64,000 nt of DNA from Phytomonospora endophytica (GCF_014202425.1 NZ_JACHGT010000005.1:62001-126000), one strand, 5' to 3'. Positions 42,345-51,486 are shown, counted from the stretch's first letter. Notes: generated by a model not told the origin, from the sequence alone. A program made the numbers and translations.

Positions 42345-43901
42345 TCAGTCGTCCTCACCGAACGCGAGCCGTTTCGCGCTGCGCCCGCGCGCCTTGGCGA
42401 TGATGCGCGGCAGGTACGGCAGCACGATCGCCACGGCGGCCAGCGCGAGCAGCGCGACCGTCAGCGGCCGGGTGTAGAACACCGAGAGATCGCCGTTGGA
42501 GACCGTCAGCGCCCGCCGGAACTGGAGCTCCATCATCGGCCCGAGGATGACGCCGAGGATGACCGGCGCGATCGGGAACTCGTAGCGGCGCATGAAGAAC
42601 CCGAGGACGCCGACGCCGTAGGCGATCAGGACCTGGTCGACGCTGCCGGAGACGGCGTAGACGCCGAGGGTCGCGAAGACCAGGATCCCGGCGTAGAGCG
42701 AGGGCCGGGGGATCTTCAGGACCTTGATCCAGATGCGGATCAGCGGCAGGTTCAGCACCAGCAGCATGAGGTTGCCGATGTAGAGCGAGGCGATCAGCGC
42801 CCACACCAGCGTCGAGGACTTCTCGAACAGCTGCGGGCCGGGCTGGATGTCGAAGCCCTGGAAGGACGCGAGCATCACCGCGGCGGTCGCCGAGGTCGGG
42901 ATGCCGAGGGTCAGCAGCGGGATGAGCACGCCGGAGAAGGCGGCGTTGTTGGCCGCCTCGGGACCGGCGACGCCCTCGATGGCGCCCTTGCCGAACTGGG
43001 CCTTGTCGCTCTTGATCTTCTGTGAGCGCTGTGACAGGTTCTTCTCGAAGGTGTAGGACAGGAAGGTCGGGATGTCGGCGCCGCCCGCGGGCAGCGCGCC
43101 GAAGGGGAAACCGACGGCGGTACCGCGCAGCCACGGCCGCCACGACCGCGACCAGTCCTCGCGCGACATCCACCCCTTGCCGCTCGGCCCGAGCGGCGCC
43201 ACCGTCTCCGGCAGGCGGCCGAGGCGGGCGGCGACGTGCAGGGTCTCGCCGACGGCGAAGAGACCGACGATGACGATGACGATGTCGATGCCCTCGAACA
43301 GCTGCATCGAGTCCCACGTGAAGCGGGCCTGCCCGGTGAGCTGGTCGAGGCCGATGAGGCCGATGAACAGCCCGAGCGACAGCGACATCAGTCCCCGCAC
43401 CAGTGAACGCCCGACCAGCGCGGTCACCGACACCATGGCCAGCACGGCGAGCGCGAAGTAGTCGGAGGCCCGGAAGGTGACCGCGAGGGAGGCCACGGGT
43501 TCGGCGAAGAGCGTCAGGCCGATGGTGGAGATGGTTCCGGCGACGAAGGAACCGATCGCCGCCGTCGCCAGGGCCGCCTTCGCGCGTCCCCGGCGGGCCA
43601 TCTGATGGCCTTCGATCGCCGAGGCCACCGATGCCGACTCGCCGGGTGTGTTGAGCAGGATCGAGGTGGTCGAGCCGCCGTACATGGCGCCGTAGTAGAT
43701 CCCGGCGAACATGATGAACGCGCCCGTCGGGCTGTCCAGGCTGAACGTGATCGGTAGCAGCAGCGCGATGGTGAGCGCCGGGCCGATGCCGGGCAGGACG
43801 CCGACGAAGGTGCCGACGGTGACGCCGATGGCCGCGTAGAGGAGGTTCTCCGGCGACAGGACGGTGGCGAAGCCGCCGAGGAGGTCGGACAGGAAGCTCA
43901 C
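42345..43901 (-). CDS. tctA: Tripartite tricarboxylate transporter large membrane subunit TctA
   Basis: 518 residues, about 11-12 transmembrane helices. TctA hallmarks: [40 protein letters not shown] and [15 protein letters not shown]. It is the ion-coupled permease moving the carboxylate delivered by TctC. It starts at GTG 43901, overlapping the tctB stop by 4 nt. Confidence 0.95.
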   Translation of the reverse strand: MSFLSDLLGGFATVLSPENLLYAAIGVTVGTFVGVLPGIGPALTIALLLPITFSLDSPTGAFIMFAGIYYGAMYGGSTTSILLNTPGESASVASAIEGHQMARRGRAKAALATAAIGSFVAGTISTIGLTLFAEPVASLAVTFRASDYFALAVLAMVSVTALVGRSLVRGLMSLSLGLFIGLIGLDQLTGQARFTWDSMQLFEGIDIVIVIVGLFAVGETLHVAARLGRLPETVAPLGPSGKGWMSREDWSRSWRPWLRGTAVGFPFGALPAGGADIPTFLSYTFEKNLSQRSQKIKSDKAQFGKGAIEGVAGPEAANNAAFSGVLIPLLTLGIPTSATAAVMLASFQGFDIQPGPQLFEKSSTLVWALIASLYIGNLMLLVLNLPLIRIWIKVLKIPRPSLYAGILVFATLGVYAVSGSVDQVLIAYGVGVLGFFMRRYEFPIAPVILGVILGPMMELQFRRALTVSNGDLSVFYTRPLTVALLALAAVAIVLPYLPRIIAKARGRSAKRLAFGEDD

Positions 43902-44488
43902 AGCGGGAGCACCCCCTCGGGCAGGACGATGTCGAGCAGGCGGGTGAAGGCCAGGTACACGCCGAGCGCGAGGACGACGGCGACGATGATGTCGCGGATC
44001 CACTTGCGGCTGCCCAGGACGCGGCTGGTGGCCAGGTAGAACACGGCCGTCGACAGCACGAACCCGGCGTGCTCCAGGAGGAGCACGTAGGCGACGAGCA
44101 GGACCGCGACCAGGGCGGGTGTGCGCCAGTCGATGGGGTCGTGAACGGTGTCGGTGGCGGCGTGCGCGTCGTCGTCCTCGTCGGACGGTTCGGGCACCGG
44201 GTAGTCGGCTGTGGGGTCGATCAGCTGCCGCACGAGGTAGATCGCGGCGAACAGGACCCACATGCCCGTCACGATGAGCGGGGCGATGCGGGGACTGATG
44301 ATGGTCAGTTCGTCGTCGCCGACGGCCTTCCAGGCCTCCCAGAGGAGGTAGAGGCCGGTCAGGAGCAGGACGGCGCCGACGACGCGTGGGCCGATCGGCG
44401 CGCGGCGGCGGGATTCCACCGCCGGGCCGGGGCCGGGCCCGTCCGTGTTGGACGGGCCCGGCTCCGGTTCGGGTGTCGTCTCCGGCAT
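43898..44488 (-). CDS. tctB: Tripartite tricarboxylate transporter small membrane subunit TctB
   Basis: 196 residues. A Pro/Glu-rich ~30-residue N-terminus, then four helices (about 35-55, 68-90, 125-150, 165-190), with an acidic cytoplasmic linker ([12 protein letters not shown]). TctB proteins are small four-helix partners of TctA. Its start overlaps the tctC stop at 44488, so tctC-tctB-tctA is one operon. Confidence 0.9.
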   Translation of the reverse strand: MPETTPEPEPGPSNTDGPGPGPAVESRRRAPIGPRVVGAVLLLTGLYLLWEAWKAVGDDELTIISPRIAPLIVTGMWVLFAAIYLVRQLIDPTADYPVPEPSDEDDDAHAATDTVHDPIDWRTPALVAVLLVAYVLLLEHAGFVLSTAVFYLATSRVLGSRKWIRDIIVAVVLALGVYLAFTRLLDIVLPEGVLPL

Positions 44489-45513
44489 CAGCCCGCCAGG
44501 CCGATGTCGGTGAGGACGGCGGTGATGCGCTCGGTCTCGGAGGTGAAGAAGGCGGCGGCCTCGTCACCGCTCTTGTAGAAGTCGTCCCAGCCCTGCTCGG
44601 CCAGGGTCTGCTGCCACTGCGTGGAGGCGTGCAGCTTGTCGACGAGGGCGATGACGGCGGAGCGCTCGTCGTCGTCGATCCCGGGGGGAGCGACGATGCC
44701 GCGCCAGTTCATCAGCTCGACGTCGTAACCGGCCTCCTTGATGGTCGGGGAGGGCTTGCCCTCGCCGGCGTCGACGCCGGTCGGGCCGGACACCGCGAGC
44801 ACGCGGACCTCGCCTGCGGCGACCAGGTCGGCGTACTCGCTGACGCCGGACACGGCGGCGGTCAGGTCGCCGGAGAGGAGCGCGGCCTTCGATTCGCCGC
44901 CGCCGGAGTAGGGCAGGTACTTCATGGCGCGCGGGTCGGCGCCGGCGGCCTTGGCGAGCAGGCCGACGAGGATCTGGTCGGTGCCGCCGGCCGAGCCGCC
45001 GCCCCAGTTGATCGCGTCGGGGGTCGCCTTCGCGGCCTCCATGAGCTGCTGGAGGTTCTCGTAGGGGGAGTCGGCGGGGACGACGACGACCTCCTGCTCG
45101 GCGGTCAGGGTCGCGATGGGGGTGACCTGCGTGAGGTTCACGGGGGACTTGTTGGTGACGACGCCGCCGATCATGACCAGGCCCATGACCATGAGCTGGT
45201 GGGGGTCGCCCTCGTTCTTGGTGACGAGCTGGGCGAGCCCGAGTGTCCCGGCCGCGCCTTCGACGTTGTAGACCTCGACGGCCGACGTGACCAGGCCGGA
45301 GTCGGTGAGCCCCTGCTGGATGGAGCGGGCGGTGAGATCCCAGCCGCCGCCGGCGGCCGCCGGGGCCATGACCTGCAGCGTGTCGCTGGGGTAGTCGGCA
45401 TCCCCGCCGTCGCCCGCCTTCTCGCAGGCGGAGGCGGTGACGGCGAGCAGCGACGCGCAGGCCAGGGCCAGCCCGCGGGTGAGCACTCGCCGCCTGCCAA
45501 AGGTGTGTGACAC
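44488..45513 (-). CDS. tctC: Tripartite tricarboxylate transporter binding lipoprotein TctC
   Basis: 341 residues with a Tat-like/lipoprotein signal ([19 protein letters not shown], lipobox ASAC at ~30). Receptor motifs: [56 protein letters not shown] and [14 protein letters not shown]. It captures a tricarboxylate or similar acid for TctAB. The start is GTG 45513, with GGGAGA upstream. It is homologous to the divergent TctC at 36686-37642. Confidence 0.93.
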   Translation of the reverse strand: MSHTFGRRRVLTRGLALACASLLAVTASACEKAGDGGDADYPSDTLQVMAPAAAGGGWDLTARSIQQGLTDSGLVTSAVEVYNVEGAAGTLGLAQLVTKNEGDPHQLMVMGLVMIGGVVTNKSPVNLTQVTPIATLTAEQEVVVVPADSPYENLQQLMEAAKATPDAINWGGGSAGGTDQILVGLLAKAAGADPRAMKYLPYSGGGESKAALLSGDLTAAVSGVSEYADLVAAGEVRVLAVSGPTGVDAGEGKPSPTIKEAGYDVELMNWRGIVAPPGIDDDERSAVIALVDKLHASTQWQQTLAEQGWDDFYKSGDEAAAFFTSETERITAVLTDIGLAG

Positions 45514-45594
45514 GACTTCTCCCTCGATCGTTTCCCGGCCGTTGCGGCGGGGTTACCGGGACATGTTCGCGCCGTGCGGTGACGGTGGTCACGG

Positions 45595-45630
45595 TTGTGG
45601 TCGTGGAGTTAGTTGTGGTCGTTGTGGTCG
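45595..45630. promoter_or_regulatory. Three TTGTGGTCG direct repeats upstream of tctC
   Basis: TTGTGGTCG occurs at 45595-45603, 45613-45621 and 45622-45630 (spacings 18 and 9 bp), 82-117 bp upstream of the tctC start. Direct nonamers are compatible with tandem binding by the CitB/DcuR-type regulator encoded at 39277, though that is inference. A tandem GGATCTTCG pair follows at 45632. Confidence 0.5.
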
Positions 45631-45660
45631 CGGATCTTCGCGGATCTTCGGCGGGTACGA

Positions 45661-45694
45661 GAGAGGCCCACCTGATGCGTCAGGTGGGCCTCTC
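45661..45694 (-). terminator. Strong hairpin terminator downstream of tRNA-Glu
   Basis: A perfect 15-bp stem GAGAGGCCCACCTGA / TCAGGTGGGCCTCTC with a TGCG tetraloop, 100 nt past the tRNA 3' end and upstream of the tctC promoter region. Confidence 0.8.
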
Positions 45695-45797
45695 CGTTAC
45701 CCCGTCCGTCTCAACCTCGGGCGGGGTGGGTGAAGGTGGCGCCGGACTTAATGTGAGTCGTCGCCGAACCCTTCACATGATGCAGTTTTCGGTCTTG

Positions 45798-45870
45798 TAC
45801 CCCCGAGCGGATTCGAACCGCCGTTACCGCCTTGAGAGGGCGGCGTCCTAGGCCACTAGACGACGGGGGC
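45798..45870 (-). tRNA. tRNA-Glu(CTC)
   Basis: 73-nt cloverleaf read on the minus strand: acceptor GCCCCCG/CGGGGGT, anticodon stem CCGCC/GGCGG with loop CTCTCAA (anticodon CTC, codon GAG), T-arm with GGTTCGAATCC. CCA is not encoded. It is identical in the tRNA body to the second copy at 46504-46576. Confidence 0.95.
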
Positions 45871-45956
45871 TTGCGTAGCAACCTGCGCAAGCTTACAGGG
45901 ACGTCCGGGCGGGGATGCAAGGGGATATCGGGTGAGGGGCGACGCGGATGGTGGGG

Positions 45957-46127
45957 CTAGTCGCCGGGGGTCTCGGGGGTCCGTGGCGTCTTTTCGAGGC
46001 CGACGACGGCGAGCCGGAAGGCAGTGGCTCCGATCAGGGTGTTGAGCCTGGTGCCGAGGTGCGTGCCCGGTCGGCGGGTGCGGGTCGGCACGCCGGTGGA
46101 GCGGTCTCGCGTCTTCTTGAATCCCAC
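45957..46127 (-). CDS. 56-residue basic small protein, unknown
   Basis: GTG 46127 to TAG 45957, with AGAGGA 8 nt before the GTG. The N-terminal ~30 residues are rich in Arg, Lys and Thr (MGFKKTRDRSTGVPTRTRR); a hydrophobic stretch follows (LIGATAFRLAVVGL) and the tail is EKTPRTPETPGD. Codons keep the GC3 bias of real genes. It lies between the two tRNA-Glu copies, with a CRP-like palindrome 90 bp upstream. No family recognised. Confidence 0.5.
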   Translation of the reverse strand: MGFKKTRDRSTGVPTRTRRPGTHLGTRLNTLIGATAFRLAVVGLEKTPRTPETPGD

Positions 46128-46217
46128 GGTCTGAGTCCTCTGCGTGTCAGGGGATGCTGCGGTGGTGGGGGTGCCCGTTTTCGGGGCTCCTCACGTCCGG
46201 TGGAACGTGAAACCTTC

Positions 46218-46233
46218 TGTGAGCTGGCTCACA
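46218..46233. promoter_or_regulatory. CRP/FNR-type site 1
   Basis: TGTGAGCTGGCTCACA matches the CRP consensus TGTGA-N6-TCACA in all ten specified bases; the dyad extends to CTGTGA/TCACAG. It lies about 90 bp upstream of the 56-residue ORF. A similar flank (TACC TT..CG) accompanies both CRP-like sites in this window. Confidence 0.65.
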
Positions 46234-46470
46234 GGGTACGAAAGGTATCACGCGATCGAGTGGTGGGCAAGGTCATGTGGGGGCCTATGCGACGACGTCG
46301 CTACGCGTGGTCGAGATCGGCCCCGGCGGACGCGACGTCCACGTGACCGAGAGTAAGAGTCCGGGGGCGCGACGGCATCGCATGATCGTGCACAGTGGAC
46401 GGCTGTTCAGTGTTCGGGCGCTTCCGCGCGTCCGATTCGACGGGGCCGCGCGGGCGGACGCCAACGAGAA

Positions 46471-46494
46471 AAGCCCGGACCTGAGTCCGGGCTT
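46471..46494 (-). terminator. Terminator downstream of the second tRNA-Glu
   Basis: Perfect 10-bp stem AAGCCCGGAC / GTCCGGGCTT with a CTGA loop, 10 nt beyond the tRNA 3' end, followed on the minus strand by TTCTC. Confidence 0.8.
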
Positions 46495-46503
46495 TCTTGC
46501 TGG

Positions 46504-46576
46504 TACCCCCGAGCGGATTCGAACCGCCGTTACCGCCTTGAGAGGGCGGCGTCCTAGGCCACTAGACGACGGGGGC
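46504..46576 (-). tRNA. tRNA-Glu(CTC), second copy
   Basis: Same 73-nt sequence as the gene at 45798-45870. About 30 nt of 5' flank (CAACCTGCGCAAG region) are also conserved between the copies, so the gene was duplicated together with its promoter. Confidence 0.95.
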
Positions 46577-46657
46577 TTGTGGAACAACCTGCGCAAGTCT
46601 ACAGGTGGCCTCACGCGCTTCTCGGCGGGGTTGGATGCGCGGTGCGGGCTTGGCGGG

Positions 46658-46936
46658 CTAGCTCTGCGCGGAGGACGGGCGGGGCTGTCCGGCGCAGCTT
46701 CCCGCGGTCTTGAGTCCGTCGACGGCGGTCGCCAGCGTCTCGCCCGTGAACTTCATGACGAGATCGACACCCCGTCGTGCGCTGGGCGGGGTGTCCTTCG
46801 CGAGGACCTCCACGGGCCAGTCCTGCATGTCGACCAGGGCCGTTCGTTCGGTGCCCCAGAGGTCCGCGTCGACGTCGTTGTTGATGATCACTGATGGAAT
46901 CCTCTGCGCGTCTTCGGAGGTGGCGGGGGAGGTCAT
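46658..46936 (-). CDS. 92-residue acidic small protein, unknown
   Basis: ATG 46936 has GAGGAA 6 nt upstream. Features: VIINNDVDADLWGTERTALV, a Trp-containing segment VDMQDWPVEVLAKDTPPS, then VDLVMKFTGETLATAVDGLK and a Ser/Gln-rich end with one Cys (SCAGQPRP). No membrane segment or signal. A CRP-like site lies 48 bp upstream, and the large membrane-protein gene ends 111 bp upstream on the same strand. I do not recognise it. Confidence 0.6.
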   Translation of the reverse strand: MTSPATSEDAQRIPSVIINNDVDADLWGTERTALVDMQDWPVEVLAKDTPPSARRGVDLVMKFTGETLATAVDGLKTAGSCAGQPRPSSAQS

Positions 46937-46984
46937 GATCGGTTCCTCACGTTCTCGATGAACGCTGCACCGCGCGATAGATCC

Positions 46985-47000
46985 TGTGATGCATGTCACA
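46985..47000. promoter_or_regulatory. CRP/FNR-type site 2
   Basis: TGTGATGCATGTCACA is a perfect TGTGA-N6-TCACA CRP-type site, again extended to CTGTGA/TCACAG. It lies 48 bp upstream of the 92-residue ORF, where a bound CRP homologue would overlap the -35 region of a TATCGC -10 at about 46974. Confidence 0.65.
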
Positions 47001-47047
47001 GTCTGTATCGAAGGTACCACGATGGGCAGGTTGGGGACAAGTGTGAG

Positions 47048-48850
47048 TTAGTCGGTATGGGGGGACCCGCGGCGGGTTCGCAGATGCCGGTACTCCCGCG
47101 AATGGCCCTGCCACGAGCGGATCGCGACGATGGCGTTGACGATCGCCGCCAAGGCGAGCAGGCTCCAGGGGAGGTGCTGAATGCCGAGGAAGTTGGCATT
47201 CCCGGGATTGCGCCAGGCGAGGTAGGTGATCGCCGAATTGTTCATCATGAAGACACCGCTGGCGGCAATGGACGTGAACACGGTCACGAGCATTGTCGTG
47301 AACGTGGTCTTCGTTCGTCCGATGAGGTTCTGAGTCCGTTGTTCGACACCCAGCCAGGTGGCCGCGAGTGCCGGAAAGACGAGGAGGATCGCGGGTGCAT
47401 CCGAGTCCAATGTGAACGGCACCTTAGTGAGCATGCCCCGCGACATCACGAACCCGACCAGCCAGATGAGTACGGCCGCCGCGCTGGAGGTAATGGCCGC
47501 ACGGAACGATTCACCCGGGGGAGATTCGCGGAACAGTAGATGGATGTTCGGTGGATTGTCTCCGTAGCCGACGGGGCTGCTCGGCATCGGCGCGAAGCGG
47601 GTGTAGAAGTGCGCGAATCGTTGGCCTTTGCGAGAGCCGAATCGGTAATAGGGCGGAGGAGGTGAATCGATGAGGCGACCAGCTGACATCGCCGCCTTGT
47701 TCTCCTGCTCGATCTGTGCCCAGTGTGCGCCGAAGTAGTCGGTGAGTCCCGGTGAACCCTGCTTGATGAGGTAGACGCCCTCCGGTCCTTCGACGATGAG
47801 GTGATAGCTCGCGGCGGTTCCCGACAGCAGCGGCCGCAATCTGAACAGGTGGGTGCCCGAGGCCTCCTTCGTCGGCTTGCGGGTGGTCAACCGCTCGTAG
47901 GCGACAACCATGCGGCCGTCGCGAGGGCATGGCACCGAGGTCACGACGACGTAGTGCTCGGCGAGAAGTTTGACCAGCATCACCGCCGACTCGATCGCGT
48001 CTCGATCGACGATCGGCGGATTCTGCCCCGGCGGGATGCTCAGCAGCGCACGGAGGGACTCCCCGGGGGCCTCCTTCGGGGGCGGAGTGTCGGCTTGGTG
48101 GAGGATCGTCTGCAGGGCCAGGCGCTCTGCTCGCAACGCCCACCAGTGAGTGGCCGGACTCAACTGCCCTCCGCCGTAGGCGACGACCATCAAGAGTCGA
48201 AGGGTGCGGGCAACGAGTTGCAGGTACTCACGGTGGGCCAGGGCGGGGAGGTCGCTGTGGTCGGCGGCAAGGACGCGCAGGTCGTCGAGCATCGCCCCCT
48301 TGGCGGGGACGAGGACCGGAAAGAGCACCCGGTCGACCCGCTCGGGTTCCTTTTCCGGCGAGTCGCCTTTTCCTGCGGTGACGAGCATGATCTCGGGAAT
48401 GTGCACGTCTATCGTCACGGACTGTTTCAGCGTCGTCGGACTGAGGGCATAGCGCTCGGTCAGCCGTTGGCGCAGTCGGTTCGGGTATAGCAGTCCGTAG
48501 AGAAAGATCCTGCATTGAACCGCGTCGAATGTATGCTCGTCGTCCGAGCCCGCAGCGCTGCGCTGAAGTATCTCAGGCTGCTCGTCGGGAAGGTCGATGA
48601 TACGCGTCTTGCGATGTGAGGCTTCGAGTGGGCGGACATATCGCTGCCGGATGTCCCAGATGACCAATGCCGCTGCGCCGGCGAACAGCAAGGGTCGAAG
48701 ATGCCACGTTAAAGAAGCGGGCCAGGGATATCCGATGAGGGTGACGATCCCGAGAAGGCAGGCGAATGGGAATCGAAGCATGACACCGAGCGCCTGTCCG
48801 AGACTCATGGCGACGGTTCCGGTCTCCGAATAGGTTCGTTCAGTATCCAT
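47048..48850 (-). CDS. 600-residue membrane protein of unknown function
   Basis: Two N-terminal helices (about 22-42 and 55-70), a ~370-residue soluble central domain (DLPDEQPEIL to LFRESPPGESF), and four C-terminal helices (LIWLVGFVMS, LVFPALAATWLG, MLVTVFTSIAAS, LLALAAIVNAIVAI). No nucleotide-binding or protease motif is visible. Codon GC3 bias is weaker than in neighbours and the start has no clear ribosome site, suggesting horizontal acquisition into this tRNA-flanked segment. ATG 48850 is preferred over ATG 48871. Mechanosensitive, transport or defence roles are all possible; nothing decides. Confidence 0.75.
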   Translation of the reverse strand: MDTERTYSETGTVAMSLGQALGVMLRFPFACLLGIVTLIGYPWPASLTWHLRPLLFAGAAALVIWDIRQRYVRPLEASHRKTRIIDLPDEQPEILQRSAAGSDDEHTFDAVQCRIFLYGLLYPNRLRQRLTERYALSPTTLKQSVTIDVHIPEIMLVTAGKGDSPEKEPERVDRVLFPVLVPAKGAMLDDLRVLAADHSDLPALAHREYLQLVARTLRLLMVVAYGGGQLSPATHWWALRAERLALQTILHQADTPPPKEAPGESLRALLSIPPGQNPPIVDRDAIESAVMLVKLLAEHYVVVTSVPCPRDGRMVVAYERLTTRKPTKEASGTHLFRLRPLLSGTAASYHLIVEGPEGVYLIKQGSPGLTDYFGAHWAQIEQENKAAMSAGRLIDSPPPPYYRFGSRKGQRFAHFYTRFAPMPSSPVGYGDNPPNIHLLFRESPPGESFRAAITSSAAAVLIWLVGFVMSRGMLTKVPFTLDSDAPAILLVFPALAATWLGVEQRTQNLIGRTKTTFTTMLVTVFTSIAASGVFMMNNSAITYLAWRNPGNANFLGIQHLPWSLLALAAIVNAIVAIRSWQGHSREYRHLRTRRGSPHTD

Positions 48851-49142
48851 ACAACCGACTGTAATGATCAACTCTGCAAATCGACATCGAATGATCGTTC
48901 ACTGAATGCCGCACGGTCGGATGGGTATTGCCCTGGCGTTTTGCCCGAATGGGCCGCACGGGTTTCCCTTGTTGGTCTGGGATCGGCACGGTTTCGTTCA
49001 GTGCAATGAGAAGCGGTCTCCGGCGCCTCGGGCCTCAGAGTGTCGACCGCGACGTCGCCCCTGTCGCGGAGCGGGGGTCACGCGAACGGCGGCCGGACGG
49101 TCGCCTCGGATGAACCCGCCACGGCCCCGAGACCAAAACAAA
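48851..49142. other. Intergenic stretch with no supported feature
   Basis: Lower G+C at the left end (AT-rich around 48851-48905, probably the promoter of the membrane-protein gene), then non-coding sequence up to the tRNA-Gln terminator. Open frames here lack codon bias and ribosome sites. Confidence 0.6.
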
Positions 49143-49167
49143 ATCCCCCGGCCGTGGGCCGGAGGAT
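49143..49167 (-). terminator. Terminator of tRNA-Gln
   Basis: On the minus strand ATCCTCCGGCC pairs with GGCCGGGGGAT (one U-G) around CAC, followed by TTTGTTTTGG, 9 nt after the tRNA 3' end. Confidence 0.85.
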
Positions 49168-49176
49168 CGTCAACGC

Positions 49177-49247
49177 TGGGGTACCAGGACTCGAACCTAG
49201 AACAACTGAACCAGAATCAGCCGTGTTGCCAATTACACCATACCCCA
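49177..49247 (-). tRNA. tRNA-Gln(CTG)
   Basis: 71-nt cloverleaf on the minus strand: acceptor TGGGGTA/TACCCCA, anticodon arm GCTGA-TTCTGGT-TCAGT (anticodon CTG, codon CAG), T-loop GTTCGAGTC. CCA is not encoded. Confidence 0.95.
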
Positions 49248-49328
49248 TCGCGCGTCGTCGGAGTCCGTTCGACGCACCGGACAAGACTGTACCGGAGTAC
49301 CTCCGGTGCGTCCAAAGCGGTATTCCCC

Positions 49329-50039
49329 CTACAGTCCGGACAGGCGCTGACCTGCACGAATGACCGCCATCGCGTGCCGTTCGCCGGGGCGGCGACCGAA
49401 ACGCTCTATCGGTCCCGACACCGAGATCGCGGCGATGACGCGGCCCGTGCGGTCGCGCACCGGCGCCGACACCGAGGCGACTCCGGCCTCGCGTTCGGCG
49501 ACGCTCTGCGCCCATCCGCGGCGGCGGACCTCGGCGAGGGTGCGGCCGGTGAACTTGCAGCGCGGCAGCAGCGGCAGGACGGCCTCGGCCGGCTCCCAGG
49601 CGAGGAGGATCTGCGCGGCGGAACCGGCCGACATGGGCAACACCGACCCGATCGGCACCGTGTCGCGCAGTCCGCTCGACCGTTCCGAGGCGGCGACGCA
49701 GACGCGCTCGTCGGCGCGGCGGCGGTAGAGCTGGGCGCTCTCCCCGGTCTGGTCGCGCAGCACGGTCAGCACCGGCTCGGCCGCGGTGAGCAGCACGTCG
49801 GGTGTGGCGTTCGACAACTCGCCGAGCCGGGGGCCGGGGTGCCAGCGCCCGCGTGGGTCGCGCACGAGCATCCGGTGCGCCTCAAGCGCCTGCGCGAGCC
49901 GGTGCGCCGTGGCGCGCGGCAACCCGGTGTGCTCGACGAGGTCGGCGAGGCTCGCACCGTCCACGCACGCGGTCAGGATGAGAACGGCCTTGTCGAGGAC
50001 CCCGACGCCGCTGATATTGTTTCCCACGACCCGAAACAT
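49329..50039 (-). CDS. IclR-family regulator (NdgR/LtbR-like)
   Basis: 236 residues from ATG 50039 (GTG 50027 is an alternative, giving the usual short NdgR N-terminus). [38 protein letters not shown]. Effector domain: [23 protein letters not shown] and [20 protein letters not shown]. It is divergent from leuCD, exactly as LtbR (Corynebacterium) and NdgR (Streptomyces), regulators of leucine biosynthesis and amino-acid metabolism. Confidence 0.92.
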   Translation of the reverse strand: MFRVVGNNISGVGVLDKAVLILTACVDGASLADLVEHTGLPRATAHRLAQALEAHRMLVRDPRGRWHPGPRLGELSNATPDVLLTAAEPVLTVLRDQTGESAQLYRRRADERVCVAASERSSGLRDTVPIGSVLPMSAGSAAQILLAWEPAEAVLPLLPRCKFTGRTLAEVRRRGWAQSVAEREAGVASVSAPVRDRTGRVIAAISVSGPIERFGRRPGERHAMAVIRAGQRLSGL

Positions 50040-50060
50040 ACATCCCAAATCCCGGGATGT
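50040..50060. promoter_or_regulatory. Candidate IclR (NdgR/LtbR) operator
   Basis: ACATCCC and GGGATGT (50040-50046, 50054-50060) flank a 7-nt centre and overlap the perfect 10-bp palindrome ATCCCGGGAT (50049-50058). The element sits between the divergent regulator and leuC, 19 nt before the leuC ATG. Confidence 0.6.
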
Positions 50061-50079
50061 CCAGATGATGGGAGCAGTG

Positions 50080-51486
50080 ATGTCGGACCAGCCGCGCACG
50101 CTCGCGGAAAAACTGTGGGACGCGCACCTGGTGCGCGCCGGAGGCGATGAGCCGGACCTGCTCTACATCGACCTCCACCTCGTCCACGAGGTGACCAGCC
50201 CCCAGGCGTTCGACGGTCTGCGCGCGGCCGGGCGGCCGGTGCGGCGCACCGACCTCACCATCGCCACCGAGGACCACAACACCCCCACGGACAACCTCTT
50301 CTCGATCGTGGACCCGGTCTCCCAGACCCAGCTGGAGACGCTGCGCAAGAACTGCGCCGAGTTCGGCGTCCGCCTCCATCCCCTCGGCGACGACGAGCAG
50401 GGCGTCGTCCACGTCGTCGGCCCGCAGCTCGGCCTCACCCAGCCGGGCATGACGGTCGTGTGCGGCGACTCGCACACCTCGACCCACGGCGCCTTCGGCG
50501 CGCTCGCCTTCGGGATCGGCACCAGCGAGGTCGAGCACGTCCTGGCCACGCAGACCCTCACCCAGCGCCCGCCGAAGACGATGGCGGTCACTGTGGACGG
50601 TGTCCTGCCCGAGGGCGTCAGCGCCAAGGACCTGATCCTCGCCGTCATCGCCAAGGCGGGCACCGGCGGCGGCATCGGTCACGTCGTCGAGTACCGGGGC
50701 GAGGCGATCCGCGCCCTGTCGATGGAAGGCCGCATGACAGTCTGCAACATGTCCATCGAGTGGGGCGCCAAGGCCGGCCTCATCGCGCCCGACGAGACGA
50801 CCTTCGCCTACCTCGAAGGCCGCCCGCACGCCCCGAAGGGCGAGGCGTGGGACGAGGCGGTCGCCTACTGGCGCACGCTCCCGACCGACGAGGACGCCGT
50901 CTTCGACGCCGAGATCGTCATCGACGCCGCCGAGCTCACGCCCTTCGTCACGTGGGGCACCAACCCCGGTCAGGGCGTACCGCTGGGCGCGGTCGTACCG
51001 GATCCGTCCGTCTACACCGATCCGGTGCAGCGCGGTGCCGCGGAGCGCGCGCTCGAATACATGGCCCTCACGCCGGGCACGGCGATGCGCGACGTGGACG
51101 TCGACGTCGTGTTCGTCGGTTCCTGCACCAACGGCCGCATCGAGGACCTGCGCAACGCCGCCGAGGTGCTGCGGGGCCGCAAGGTCGCCGACGGCGTCAC
51201 GATGATGGTCGTGCCCGGTTCGGCGCGGGTGCGCGCGCAGGCCGAGAGCGAGGGACTGCACGAGATCTTCCGCGAGGCGGGCGCCGACTGGCGTTTCGCG
51301 GGCTGTTCGATGTGCCTGGGCATGAACCCCGACAAGCTCGCGCCCGGCGCGCGCTCGGCGTCGACGTCGAACCGCAACTTCGAGGGCCGGCAGGGCCCCG
51401 GCGGCCGCACGCATCTGGTGTCGCCGCAGGTCGCCGCCGCGACGGCCGTCGCCGGACACTTCGCCGCACCGGCGGACCTGGTCTAG
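50080..51486 (+). CDS. leuC: 3-isopropylmalate dehydratase large subunit
   Basis: 468 residues. Aconitase-family marks: [35 protein letters not shown], and the three 4Fe-4S Cys in [10 protein letters not shown] and [13 protein letters not shown]. It isomerises isopropylmalate in leucine synthesis and citramalate in the CimA isoleucine route. GGGAG precedes ATG 50080. It is followed 14 nt later by leuD. Confidence 0.97.
   Translation: MSDQPRTLAEKLWDAHLVRAGGDEPDLLYIDLHLVHEVTSPQAFDGLRAAGRPVRRTDLTIATEDHNTPTDNLFSIVDPVSQTQLETLRKNCAEFGVRLHPLGDDEQGVVHVVGPQLGLTQPGMTVVCGDSHTSTHGAFGALAFGIGTSEVEHVLATQTLTQRPPKTMAVTVDGVLPEGVSAKDLILAVIAKAGTGGGIGHVVEYRGEAIRALSMEGRMTVCNMSIEWGAKAGLIAPDETTFAYLEGRPHAPKGEAWDEAVAYWRTLPTDEDAVFDAEIVIDAAELTPFVTWGTNPGQGVPLGAVVPDPSVYTDPVQRGAAERALEYMALTPGTAMRDVDVDVVFVGSCTNGRIEDLRNAAEVLRGRKVADGVTMMVVPGSARVRAQAESEGLHEIFREAGADWRFAGCSMCLGMNPDKLAPGARSASTSNRNFEGRQGPGGRTHLVSPQVAAATAVAGHFAAPADLV

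Noticed and set aside
48906-50150. Plus-strand 414-codon frame over tRNA-Gln and the IclR gene
   Set aside because: It runs antisense through a tRNA, its terminator and a well-supported IclR gene.
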